Below are positions 26,116-34,623 of a stretch of DNA of 64,000 nucleotides, in pieces. Numbering within the stretch: position 1 is the stretch's first letter; each line of letters opens with the position of its first letter. The translations under genes and the position numbers were made by a program. The notes beneath the pieces were generated by a model. It searched no databases and was not told the origin of the DNA. It worked only from the letters and a program-made list of their open reading frames with translations. This DNA is from Velthaea sp965214335 (GTDB taxonomy: Bacteria; Vulcanimicrobiota; Vulcanimicrobiia; Vulcanimicrobiales; Vulcanimicrobiaceae), in contig CBDCBO010000019.1 in the NCBI GenBank assembly GCA_965214335.1, positions 62,001 to 126,000 of the forward strand, read 5' to 3'.

Positions 26116-26330
26116 GCTAGGCTCAACTGCGACTTGCGTTTTCGGTCATCGATCGTAGCGCTACAACGAAGATCTGCGGCGGTAATCAGGCCGACGGCAT
26201 CGATCGTTTGCAATTCTCGCTCCTTTGACGTTAGGTACATTCGCCTGCCCGAGGTCACCGCCTCAACCACACCAGGGTTGCGGCGGGGCTGCTCCAAGCG
26301 CATCATTTCCAGCACTACCCAGACCTTCAT
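26109..26330 (-). CDS. Possible small protein upstream of the aldo/keto reductase
   Basis: A 73-residue frame (MKVWVVLEMMRLEQPRRNPG ...) ends in TGA overlapping the aldo/keto reductase start by coupling geometry ATGGTGA. No good ribosome site lies before the ATG, though AAAGGAG occurs inside at the segment encoding SKERELQ. The C-terminal half is charged and helical. No family recognised. It may be a leader peptide or chance frame. Confidence 0.3.
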   Translation of the reverse strand: MKVWVVLEMMRLEQPRRNPGVVEAVTSGRRMYLTSKERELQTIDAVGLITAADLRCSATIDDRKRKSQLSLAW

Positions 26331-26420
26331 GCCTCGGCGGATGCGCTCGTCCGCGAGCTACGCGCTGTGGCTTGAATCCTAATTACACCAAAACGCGGGT
26401 TTCTGATGGTTGTAAAGGAA
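26331..26420. other. Short spacer downstream of the SLOG/4-TM gene
   Basis: Nothing recognisable. With the doubtful small ORF this makes a 305-base stretch between the aldo/keto reductase and the SLOG gene that otherwise holds no supported gene. It probably contains the promoter of the aldo/keto reductase. Confidence 0.3.
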
Positions 26421-28184
26421 CTACGCTAGCGGGAGCAGCTCGATCGGCAACTCGCGGTGCAGCAGGAGCCAATCACCGGTTTCGGTTAGTGCTTCGTGTC
26501 CCAGTTCGCGGATGCACCGGCGCGCGACGTCGAGTTCGGCGGCCGGCGAAGAACCCGGTAGCGCGGCGGCATCGAGCGCGACAACGGCCCGGCCGTAAAC
26601 ATGCGCCATGAGTTCGTACCGTCGCGCATGCTGACGATGCGCCCGCCGCGCCGGGTAATCGTTGAACAGCGCCGCCGCGATAGCGCTCAGGGCGATCGTG
26701 AAAATCAACCCGGCGTGCCACGTTTCGTGCTCGGCGACGGCGTCACGAAAGGCCGGCGAGACCAGCGCTGCGATGCCGGCGGCGATGAGCACGATCGAGG
26801 CGCCGACGCTCAGGCGCAAGGCGGCCCGGCTCAACCGTTCGTAGCGTTCGCTGCGGCTTTTTTCGCGCCGCGCGGCCCCGGACGACGGTCCGGAGCCGGC
26901 AAAATAGGCATGCTGCTCGCGGACGAAGTGGTTTACCGCCGCGACCGCTGCCGCGGCATCATACGCCGTGTGCCGGTCGATGGTGTGTGCCGCGCGAATA
27001 GCGGCCCGAATCCAATCCAGCTCCGAGCGTTGCAACCGCAAGTACACGTCCGCGACGGATAATCCGAGTCCGGCAACATGCCAAACATGTTGCACGCGCA
27101 AGCCGATTTCCAGCGCGCGATAGTCTTCAGCCCGATCTTGCCAACGGCCACGACGCGCGCGCAAAAAAGTCCAGATTGCGACCCCGGCGGCGCATAGATA
27201 AACGAGCGCGAACGGATGCACGTCGGGAAACAGGTGGGCGTACAACTCGAAAGCCAGCGCCGCAACACCGGTTGCCAGGAACAGCCGGGCCAACGCAGCC
27301 GATATCTTCTTTTGGTATTCGCTCGCGGCACGTTGCGCCCGCGCCGTTAAGCGCTCCGTCAGCGAGTGCTCGCGCGCACCTTGCTGCAATTCACCCAGCT
27401 GCGCACAGTCCCGATTGAACGTGTCGATCCGTCCGTACATCGTCGCGAACGGGTCGCCGGCAGCCAGCGCAGCGACGCTGATTGCGTCCGCTGCGCGTCG
27501 AAAACGCAAGCACGTCGCTCCCGCCACGCCGGTCCGCGCGGCCGTCGTACTGCGCGGCGTGTAAATGTGGTAGACCGGACCGGTTTGCGGCGCGTCGATC
27601 GACGATGCCGCGCCGCTGTACTGCTCGGGAACGCCGAACAGGCGGAAATCGACGACGTGCGCCGTCGAGCCGGTATGGGCCGACGGCTCGCCGTCCCACA
27701 GCGCGATCAAAACGTGGCACGAACGGGCGAGGTGCGCGCCGACGAGTGCGTACTGCTGCGCGCGACATTCCCCATCGGCGATCGCCACAGCGTCGTTGGT
27801 ACCGAAAAAGGGCATCACATCCGGCGGGCCCGCAGCCGTCGCTACGAGCGAGTCGAAGCTCGCCAAACTCGCGCCGGTCGTGAAGTCGTTGCGATAGGCG
27901 TCGGCGGCCATCGGTAACGCCACGTAATACGGGATGCCGCGACGCAGCGCGACCCGCGCCACGAGCCGGTCCGCGCCCTCGGCCAGCGGTGTCAGAACGG
28001 CGAGCGGCGTCGATGGGTAGGCGCGTAGAAAGCCATCGAAGACGTTCTCGACAGCCTGGATCAATGCCGCCTCGTCCTCGACACACAGATCGCGATGGCC
28101 GGTAACGCCGATCACGATCGGTAGACCGCGCGGCGGCGGCGCGGCCGCGGCACCGGAATGCGACGCCGCAACGACATGGGTCAC
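26421..28184 (-). CDS. SLOG-domain protein with four C-terminal membrane helices (SLATT-like)
   Basis: 587 residues. The N-terminus is a SLOG/Rossmann nucleotide-ligand domain: GVTGHRD at 26-32 (phosphate-binding loop after the first strand), LTPLAEGADRLVARVAL at ~64-80, YYVALPM, and HVLIALWDGEPSAHTGSTAHVV. The second part (~290-510) has two pairs of membrane helices, at ~298-317, ~321-339, ~455-475 and ~486-505, like the 2-TM SLATT effector modules named for association with SLOG and SMODS. A long helical connector separates the pairs. Known for SLOG: binding of NAD-derived or other nucleotide signals; SLATT proteins are predicted pore-forming effectors. The start overlaps the stop of the TIR-NB-ARC gene by 4 bases, so the two are translationally coupled. 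The role as membrane effector is inference. Confidence 0.75.
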   Translation of the reverse strand: MTHVVAASHSGAAAAPPPRGLPIVIGVTGHRDLCVEDEAALIQAVENVFDGFLRAYPSTPLAVLTPLAEGADRLVARVALRRGIPYYVALPMAADAYRNDFTTGASLASFDSLVATAAGPPDVMPFFGTNDAVAIADGECRAQQYALVGAHLARSCHVLIALWDGEPSAHTGSTAHVVDFRLFGVPEQYSGAASSIDAPQTGPVYHIYTPRSTTAARTGVAGATCLRFRRAADAISVAALAAGDPFATMYGRIDTFNRDCAQLGELQQGAREHSLTERLTARAQRAASEYQKKISAALARLFLATGVAALAFELYAHLFPDVHPFALVYLCAAGVAIWTFLRARRGRWQDRAEDYRALEIGLRVQHVWHVAGLGLSVADVYLRLQRSELDWIRAAIRAAHTIDRHTAYDAAAAVAAVNHFVREQHAYFAGSGPSSGAARREKSRSERYERLSRAALRLSVGASIVLIAAGIAALVSPAFRDAVAEHETWHAGLIFTIALSAIAAALFNDYPARRAHRQHARRYELMAHVYGRAVVALDAAALPGSSPAAELDVARRCIRELGHEALTETGDWLLLHRELPIELLPLA

Positions 28185-30880
28185 GCCGCCAGCGCCTCTT
28201 CAATAGCGCGGTCTTCGCTCATTCCGGCGCCTTGGGCCAGCCGGTGCTGCACGTCGTCGCCGAAGTGGTGCTCGAGCAGCTCCAGGCACCGCGCGTAACA
28301 GCGCTGCGACGCTTGGCCGCGCCCGTGCGCAAGCCGGCTGAACGTCGCCTGCGAATAGCCCAAGAGTAGCGCACCGCGCTCCACATCGCCCGCCAGCGTG
28401 GCGACCAGTGCGGCGCAGCCGATGGCGTCGGCCAAGAACAGCGGATGCCGGTCGGCGCGCAACAGCGAGATCGCGTCGCGAGCGTAGCTCCGGGCCTCGG
28501 GAATGCGCTCCGCAACGAGCGCGAAGGCGGCCAGATTATTAGCCGCACCGGCGCTCGAGCGATCGTTACGAAGGTCGCCGTAGGCGGCGCGCGCCTGTTG
28601 CGTTATGTCGATCGCGCGGTCGATATCACCGTTGGTATAGTCAGCCTCGCCCAGCATGATGGAAACATACGCGACGCCTTCACTCGCGCCGACCGCCGTG
28701 AACAGCCGGATCGCCGCGTCACCGTAGCTGCGCGCGTGTTCGATGTCGTTCTGGTCGCTCGCAAGCGCGCCCAGGCCCGCCAGCGCTCGGGCCGCCGTCC
28801 AATCGTCGGGAACGGTCCGCGCCAGAGCGAGTGCCTCTTCGTATGCCGTCTGCGCTTGGGCGTATCGCTGCAACGGGGCAAGCTGCTCGCCGTACGAGCA
28901 CAGAGCTCGCGCGAGCAAAATGGGGTCGCCGGCGCCGCGACATTCGGCCAGTGCATCGTGTGTCGCCTCAATGCGCTCGTAACTTCCATGCGGCAGCATC
29001 GCTGCGAGCGCCGATACGATCCGTGCGCTCAACAAGCGGTCCGGGCTCGTCGCGAACAACGTGCGCGCGAGCTCGCACCAGCGTTGTGCTTCACGCGGGT
29101 TGCGTAAATACCAATACCGTCCGAGGCCGATGAGCGTGCGCGCCCCCAAGTTGATGTCATTGCCGTCTTCGAGCGCCCAACGCAAGGCGCCACGGATGTT
29201 TTCAAGCTCGGTCTCAAAGACCGCTAGCCGCGCGTGCTCGACCGCCGACGCGACCGCTTTCCCATCGCCGGCGAACGCGCCGAAATAGTGTGCGCGCCGG
29301 CCGGCCAGGTCGTTCCATTCGCCCGCATCGCGCAACCGTTCACGGCCGTACTCGCGCATCGACTCCAGCAACCGCATGCGCCGGTTTTCGTCCATGAACT
29401 CAACCACGACGAGCGACTTATCGGCAAGTGACGTCAGCATGTCGAGCATTGCGAACTCATCGCTCTCGGCATCGGCATCGGCGCAGATCGCGGTTGCCGC
29501 CGCGAGCGTCCAACCATCGTCGAAGATCGACAACCGGCGAAACAGACGTGCTTCGTCCGCAGCGAGCAAGTTGTAGCTCCAATCGATGAGCGCTCGCAAT
29601 GTTTGCTGACGCGCGAGCGCCGTTTTGCTGCCGCCCGTGAGCAAACGAAAGCGCTCGTCGAGCTTATGCGCTAGCTCGGCCAGACTCAAGAGCTTCAAAC
29701 GCGGCGCCGCAAGTTCGATCGCGAGCGCGATACCGTCGAGCCGGCGGCAGATTTCAGCCACCAGCGCAGCATTCGCATCAGTTAAGGCAAAGCGTGGATC
29801 GGCGGCTTGCGCGCGGGCGACGAAAAGCGCGACCGACTCGAAGCGTAGCGCGTGCGCTGCGGTCAAGCCGGCGCCGTCGGGCGGCGCCGCCAATGCCGGC
29901 AGCCGATACACGCACTCGCCGATCGCTCCCAGCATCTCGCGGCTGGTCGCAAGGATGCGGACGCCGGATGATGTCCGGACGATCGCATCGGCAATCGACC
30001 GTGCTTCGGCGACGACATGCTCGCAATTGTCGAAGATCAGGAGCATTTGCTTCGTTCGCACGGCAGCGCAAATGCGCTCGGTCAGCGGCGCGTCCGTTTC
30101 GTCGCGCACTCCGAGTACTGCCGCAACCTGCGGCCCAACATAAGCCGGGCTCGTGAGCGGTGCGAAATCGACGAACCATATTCCGTCCGGATACGCCGTT
30201 GTGTCGCCGAGTTGCTGCGCCGCCTTGATCGCGGTTCGCGTTTTTCCAACGCCGCCCGCACCCAGCAACGTGACGAGGCGCTCGTGAGTCACGTGCGCCG
30301 TGATCTGCGCGAGAATCTCCGCGCGCTCGATGAACGATGTCAGCGAACCCGGCAAATTGTTCTCGACGCGACCGCCGGGCGGTGGGGGGTCCGCCGTTGC
30401 GACCGGCGGCGGCGACGTTCGCGTTTCGTTGCCTGCCGCGGCGGCAAGCACGATCCGCCGGCGCGCTTCGGGCTCGTCGACCCCGACCAGGTCCCAGTAC
30501 ATCAGCGCTTTGAGCAGTCCCGACGGCGCACACGCGCCGATGCGCAGGACGATGAGCCGGCTCTTGCGATTGAGCGGATCGTCGGCTAAGACGCTCTGCC
30601 ACTCAGCGGCGCAAAAGTCACTCTTGAGGTACTCGGGCGACAGCAGCGCGACAATCCGGGTACCGTCTTCGAGCGCCGCCTGCATTTGATTGATGAAGCT
30701 CTTGTTCGCAAACGACCACTGCTGCAGGATGACCTGGTACCCGGCGGCCACCAAGACCTGCGCAATCCATTCGCCGGCCGCGGCGTCACTGCCGGCGCGG
30801 CTGATGAACAGCGTTTCGGTTCGGACGTTCGAATGCACGCCCGCGCCCGAACCGGCGTCCGATGAGGCGTCGCGTTGCAC
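28181..30880 (-). CDS. TIR-NB-ARC-TPR protein (bacterial NLR-like STAND ATPase)
   Basis: 899 residues, GTG start. TIR domain at ~20-155: LFISRAGSDAAAGEWIAQVL, then LLSPEYLKSDFCAAEWQSV, whose FCAAE carries the Glu expected of NAD-cleaving TIRs. NB-ARC ATPase at ~185-470: Walker A LLGAGGVGKTRTA (~205), Walker B LLIFDNCEH (~285), sensor ILATSRE, LPALA and winged-helix region RALIDWSYNLLAADEARLFRRL. Then ~400 residues of helical repeats of TPR type (ALAECRGAGDPILLARAL, AQTAYEEALALARTV, GDIDRAIDITQQA). Known for the class: ligand-triggered oligomerisation activates TIR enzymes in defence. It is followed by the SLOG/4-TM gene (4-base overlap) and preceded by a hybrid histidine kinase 54 bases upstream. 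Confidence 0.88.
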   Translation of the reverse strand: MQRDASSDAGSGAGVHSNVRTETLFISRAGSDAAAGEWIAQVLVAAGYQVILQQWSFANKSFINQMQAALEDGTRIVALLSPEYLKSDFCAAEWQSVLADDPLNRKSRLIVLRIGACAPSGLLKALMYWDLVGVDEPEARRRIVLAAAAGNETRTSPPPVATADPPPPGGRVENNLPGSLTSFIERAEILAQITAHVTHERLVTLLGAGGVGKTRTAIKAAQQLGDTTAYPDGIWFVDFAPLTSPAYVGPQVAAVLGVRDETDAPLTERICAAVRTKQMLLIFDNCEHVVAEARSIADAIVRTSSGVRILATSREMLGAIGECVYRLPALAAPPDGAGLTAAHALRFESVALFVARAQAADPRFALTDANAALVAEICRRLDGIALAIELAAPRLKLLSLAELAHKLDERFRLLTGGSKTALARQQTLRALIDWSYNLLAADEARLFRRLSIFDDGWTLAAATAICADADAESDEFAMLDMLTSLADKSLVVVEFMDENRRMRLLESMREYGRERLRDAGEWNDLAGRRAHYFGAFAGDGKAVASAVEHARLAVFETELENIRGALRWALEDGNDINLGARTLIGLGRYWYLRNPREAQRWCELARTLFATSPDRLLSARIVSALAAMLPHGSYERIEATHDALAECRGAGDPILLARALCSYGEQLAPLQRYAQAQTAYEEALALARTVPDDWTAARALAGLGALASDQNDIEHARSYGDAAIRLFTAVGASEGVAYVSIMLGEADYTNGDIDRAIDITQQARAAYGDLRNDRSSAGAANNLAAFALVAERIPEARSYARDAISLLRADRHPLFLADAIGCAALVATLAGDVERGALLLGYSQATFSRLAHGRGQASQRCYARCLELLEHHFGDDVQHRLAQGAGMSEDRAIEEALAA

Positions 30881-30934
30881 GTTCGACGAATTTTAGCGAT
30901 CGCCGACGCATCTCCCCGCCTGGCCGGACGCGCA

Positions 30935-33900
30935 TCATCGCGCGACGCGGTCGCCGGTCCACAGCGCCAACGCTCGGCGCAGCAGCGCGCGATCGATGGG
31001 TTTGGAGAGATGGTCGTTCATTCCGGCTTCGTAGCAGCGCCGCACTTCATCGGCCATCGCATTGGCCGTCAGGGCGATGATCGGAACGGCCTGCTCCGGG
31101 CCGGCTAGGCGTCGAATCGCGCGCGTCGCACTGACACCGTCCATCACCGGCATTTGCATATCCATCAACACGACGTCAAACGCTGCGGTCTGTACGGCTT
31201 GCACCGCTTGCGCGCCATCGGATACCATCGTCACCGCATGCCCGTCTTTCTCGAGCAATCCTTGCACAACGATCAGATTGACCGTGTTATCGTCGGCGAC
31301 CAGAACGCGACAGGCAACCGCCGGGGCAGCCCCATCATGACCGGTGCGCGCGGGTGCGCCGGCCGTCGGCAGGAACGCATTGAACCAGAATGTCGAGCCG
31401 TTGCCCGGGGCGCTCGTGACACCGATCTTGCCGCCCATCGCGTGAACCAAGCGTTGACTGATCGCCAGCCCAAGGCCCGTGCCGCCATAGTAGCGGTTCG
31501 TCGATGGACTCATCTGCGCAAAATCCCGAAACAACAGATGCTGCTTGTCGAGCGGAATACCGATGCCGGTATCCATTATTTGAAATTGCAGTCGCTCGCC
31601 GTCATCGCACCGCTCGGCCCGACGGACGGCCACGCTAATCATCCCGTGCGGAGTGAACTTTAACGCGTTGGTAAGCAGGTTCAACAAAATTTGCCGTAAT
31701 CGGGTCGGATCACCGTTCACCCACGCGGCAACGTCCGGGTCGACGGTACAGTTGAGGCCGATACCTTTACTTACTGCCTCTGAACGAACGATCGACAGGG
31801 CACTTTCCACCAGCTCGCGCGGGTCGAAGGCAATCGCTTCGAGCTCGAGCTTGCCGGCTTCGATCTTGGAAAAGTCCAAAATGTCGTTGATGATCGTCAT
31901 GAGTGACTTACCCGCAGCGTGAAGATGCATGAGCTGCCCGCGCTGCGCGGCGGTCAGTTCGCTATCCAGAACGAGGGTCGCGAACCCGATGATGCCGTTC
32001 ATCGGCGTCCGAATTTCATGACTCATGCGAGCGAGAAAATCCGACTTCGCGCGATTTGCCGCTTCGGCTGACTCTTTAGCCGCCGTCCACAAATCGACGG
32101 TCTCGAGCAAGCGTTCTTTTTCGGCGCGCAATTCGTTTGCCAAATCGTGAATCTCGGTTACATCCCAACAGGTGCCGATCATGCGAACGGGCCGGCCCGT
32201 CGGGTCGAGAAGCACCGATCCGTGTGCGTGCACGTAATGGACGTCGCCGTTGGGCCAGACGTTGCGGAATTCGATTTCCAGCGGCACACACGTTGCAACC
32301 GCGGACGCAATGGCGTCGAGCACATCAGCGCGATCGGCCGGGTGAAGGCGGTGCTTCCACATCGCTACCGTGGGCGGTAGCGCATCAGCGGCTAGTCCGT
32401 AGAGTCGAAACATATTGGCGTCCCATACCATCGTAGCGCGGCCGACATCGTGCTCCCAGATGCCGATACTCGCCGCCGTGGTAGCTAACGCGACACGTTC
32501 TAAGAGCCGCAGATTTTCTTGCTCGGCTTGCCGTTGGTCCGTGATATCCTGAAAGACGCCGAAAAGTGCGACAATCTCGCCATCGGCTCCACGCTCGGAC
32601 TGACCGTGCGAAACGACATGCCGAATAATACCGTCGGGCCGGATCAGTCGGGCCTCAAAGCGATACGCGGTTCCGGCGCTCATGGCTTGCGCGACGACCG
32701 TCGCGACATGCTCGCGGTCATCCGGGTGAAACACATCCAAAGCCGACGCCAACGTTGGTTTCTGCGTGATCGGCAAGCCATGCGTCCGGTATATTTCGTC
32801 CGACCAGAACACATCGTTCGACGCCACATCCAGGCGCCAGTGCCCGACATGCGCCATCTGTTCGGCCATGAGCATGAGCCGGTTCTTTTCAGATAACGTT
32901 GCGGCGGTCGCACGATCGCGTTCGGCAGCAACGCGTAGTCGCTCGGTAAGCTCAGCGCTTTCCGTAATGTCCCAATCAATGCCGAGCATGCCAAGCGCCG
33001 TACCGCGATCGTCGCGGATGACCGTTCCTTGCGAGCGTAATACACGGACCTCGCCGGTTGGCCAAACAACCCGATACTCCAGCTGATACGCCGTACCGTT
33101 CGCAACGATAGCGGCGACTTCTCGCTCGAGCAGTGCGCGATCGTCCGGATACGTCGTTTCAAAAACGATGCCGTCGAGCCGCAGCTCGTCGGTGCTTGGA
33201 CTACGGCCCCGGAGGACGAACATGTTCTCGTCCCAGACGACCTTGTCGGTTGTAATGTCCCATTCCCAGGTGCCGACGCGGCCGGCTTGATTGGCCTGCT
33301 TGATGCGCGCGATGAGTCGATCGCGTTCGTGCTCGACGTTCTTGCGATCCGTAACATCCTGAATTGCGCCTTTGAGAACGAGCGGTGTTCCGTCAGGAGC
33401 ACGCTCCACTCGACCCGTGACGATGACGTGACGCTGCGAGCCATCCGGACGATTCATGCGCGTTTCGAAGCGATACCCCGAGCCGGATTTCAAGGCTTGG
33501 GCCACGATGCCGGCGATGCGCTCCCGGTCTTGCGCGACATAGGCGTTTGGTATTTTCTCGGTTGGCACCGGGTCGCCCGGACACAATCCGAAGATCCGAT
33601 ACACTTCGTCCGACCACTGCCGTTTTTGCGTGCGCAGGTCGAGTCGCCAGTAGCCGACACTGGTCATTTCCTCGGCCATCGCCATCAACTCGTTGATCGT
33701 CGCGAGGTCGCTTACGCGGTCGGCCGACTGTTGAAAGCGCGCGATGCGCCCGAGAAGCGTGACGAAGCCGGCGCCGGCGATGATGATGCACAGCGCCGCG
33801 ATCGGCGGCACATACGTTGCTCGTTGCGCGTACTCCAAGTTGCGTTGACGCACATGCCGCAGGCTCCGGCTCAGCAGGTCTTCGGCACTATCATCCGCGC

Positions 33901-34501
33901 GCCGGTACGCATCGAACAGCGCCGTACCATTTCGGAGCAGCGTCAGGTTCGATTGACTTTTCCGGTCCGGCACTGCCGCAATTATTGAACGGAGATAGCG
34001 ATCGATTCGGCTGTCCAGCGGGCGCAGGTTCGCGACAGCGTCGTCAAGCCTGGAATCGCCTACCGGATCCGCAATCCGCCGGTCTACGCTGCGCACATTC
34101 TGCCGGACACGGTAATAACTATCCAAGAACGCCGGATCACCGGTGGCAACGTAGCCCCGAACGGCTGTCTGCTCGTTGACGAGTTGTCGCATGCGATCGT
34201 GCAACGACGAACTCATTCCCGCGAGTCGTGCCGAGCGCGACAGCGATATGGCATGTTCGTGTAAAGAGACAACGGACAATGCCGCCAGCGTCGCAACGAC
34301 AAGCGCGAAGGATAGAAACAGCCAGACCGGCTTCGTTACTACACGAGCCGCGTTCACACGCGCGGAGAAACCAAGCCGATGAAACACTCTGTGTGTATCT
34401 TCGGACGACAGCAAGACAATAAGCGCGACACCACCGATACGATGAATTTGCGCGATAGCTAAGTTTGTGTTTACCCTTGCATTGCGCTGCGTTCGATGCA
34501 C
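30935..34501 (-). CDS. CHASE3 / four-PAS hybrid histidine kinase with receiver
   Basis: 1188 residues. A short N-terminal region and membrane helix (PVWLFLSFALVVATLAALSVVSL) lead to a CHASE3-like periplasmic domain (MRQLVNEQTAVRGYVATGDPAFLDSYY), a second helix (YVPPIAALCIIIAGAGFVTLLG), and four PAS/PAC units (each with W-D-x-x, YRFE and a VTDRK- or ITDQR-like ending). HisKA (MSHEIRTPMNGIIGFA), HATPase_c (LLTNALKFTPHG, DTGIGIPLDKQ, GGTGLGLAISQ) and a receiver (VLVADDNTVN, Asp in VLMDMQMPVMDG, LTANAM, LSKPID) follow. It senses something outside or at the membrane. It precedes the TIR-NB-ARC gene by 54 bases on the same strand. Confidence 0.92.
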   Translation of the reverse strand: MHRTQRNARVNTNLAIAQIHRIGGVALIVLLSSEDTHRVFHRLGFSARVNAARVVTKPVWLFLSFALVVATLAALSVVSLHEHAISLSRSARLAGMSSSLHDRMRQLVNEQTAVRGYVATGDPAFLDSYYRVRQNVRSVDRRIADPVGDSRLDDAVANLRPLDSRIDRYLRSIIAAVPDRKSQSNLTLLRNGTALFDAYRRADDSAEDLLSRSLRHVRQRNLEYAQRATYVPPIAALCIIIAGAGFVTLLGRIARFQQSADRVSDLATINELMAMAEEMTSVGYWRLDLRTQKRQWSDEVYRIFGLCPGDPVPTEKIPNAYVAQDRERIAGIVAQALKSGSGYRFETRMNRPDGSQRHVIVTGRVERAPDGTPLVLKGAIQDVTDRKNVEHERDRLIARIKQANQAGRVGTWEWDITTDKVVWDENMFVLRGRSPSTDELRLDGIVFETTYPDDRALLEREVAAIVANGTAYQLEYRVVWPTGEVRVLRSQGTVIRDDRGTALGMLGIDWDITESAELTERLRVAAERDRATAATLSEKNRLMLMAEQMAHVGHWRLDVASNDVFWSDEIYRTHGLPITQKPTLASALDVFHPDDREHVATVVAQAMSAGTAYRFEARLIRPDGIIRHVVSHGQSERGADGEIVALFGVFQDITDQRQAEQENLRLLERVALATTAASIGIWEHDVGRATMVWDANMFRLYGLAADALPPTVAMWKHRLHPADRADVLDAIASAVATCVPLEIEFRNVWPNGDVHYVHAHGSVLLDPTGRPVRMIGTCWDVTEIHDLANELRAEKERLLETVDLWTAAKESAEAANRAKSDFLARMSHEIRTPMNGIIGFATLVLDSELTAAQRGQLMHLHAAGKSLMTIINDILDFSKIEAGKLELEAIAFDPRELVESALSIVRSEAVSKGIGLNCTVDPDVAAWVNGDPTRLRQILLNLLTNALKFTPHGMISVAVRRAERCDDGERLQFQIMDTGIGIPLDKQHLLFRDFAQMSPSTNRYYGGTGLGLAISQRLVHAMGGKIGVTSAPGNGSTFWFNAFLPTAGAPARTGHDGAAPAVACRVLVADDNTVNLIVVQGLLEKDGHAVTMVSDGAQAVQAVQTAAFDVVLMDMQMPVMDGVSATRAIRRLAGPEQAVPIIALTANAMADEVRRCYEAGMNDHLSKPIDRALLRRALALWTGDRVAR

Positions 34502-34623
34502 TCGATCCGGCGCACTCGACGAATAGATATTCGGGTGTCGGCCATTATTGTAACGCCGGCTGCCGCGTAGTGGTAATCCGCGTCACGGCTCGCCAACGTG
34601 CCACGATCGGATCGTGCAGCGAT

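Noticed and set aside
21930..26420. Direct-repeat att site copied from the tmRNA 3' end
   Set aside because: No second copy of the terminal ~20 bases seen by eye; island boundaries therefore remain unproven.
28181..30880. FxSxx-COOH-type peptide system built on a TIR-NB-ARC-TPR protein
   Set aside because: The TIR-NB-ARC-TPR layout recalls that system, but no FxSxx peptide or radical SAM partner is adjacent; the partner here is a SLOG/membrane protein.
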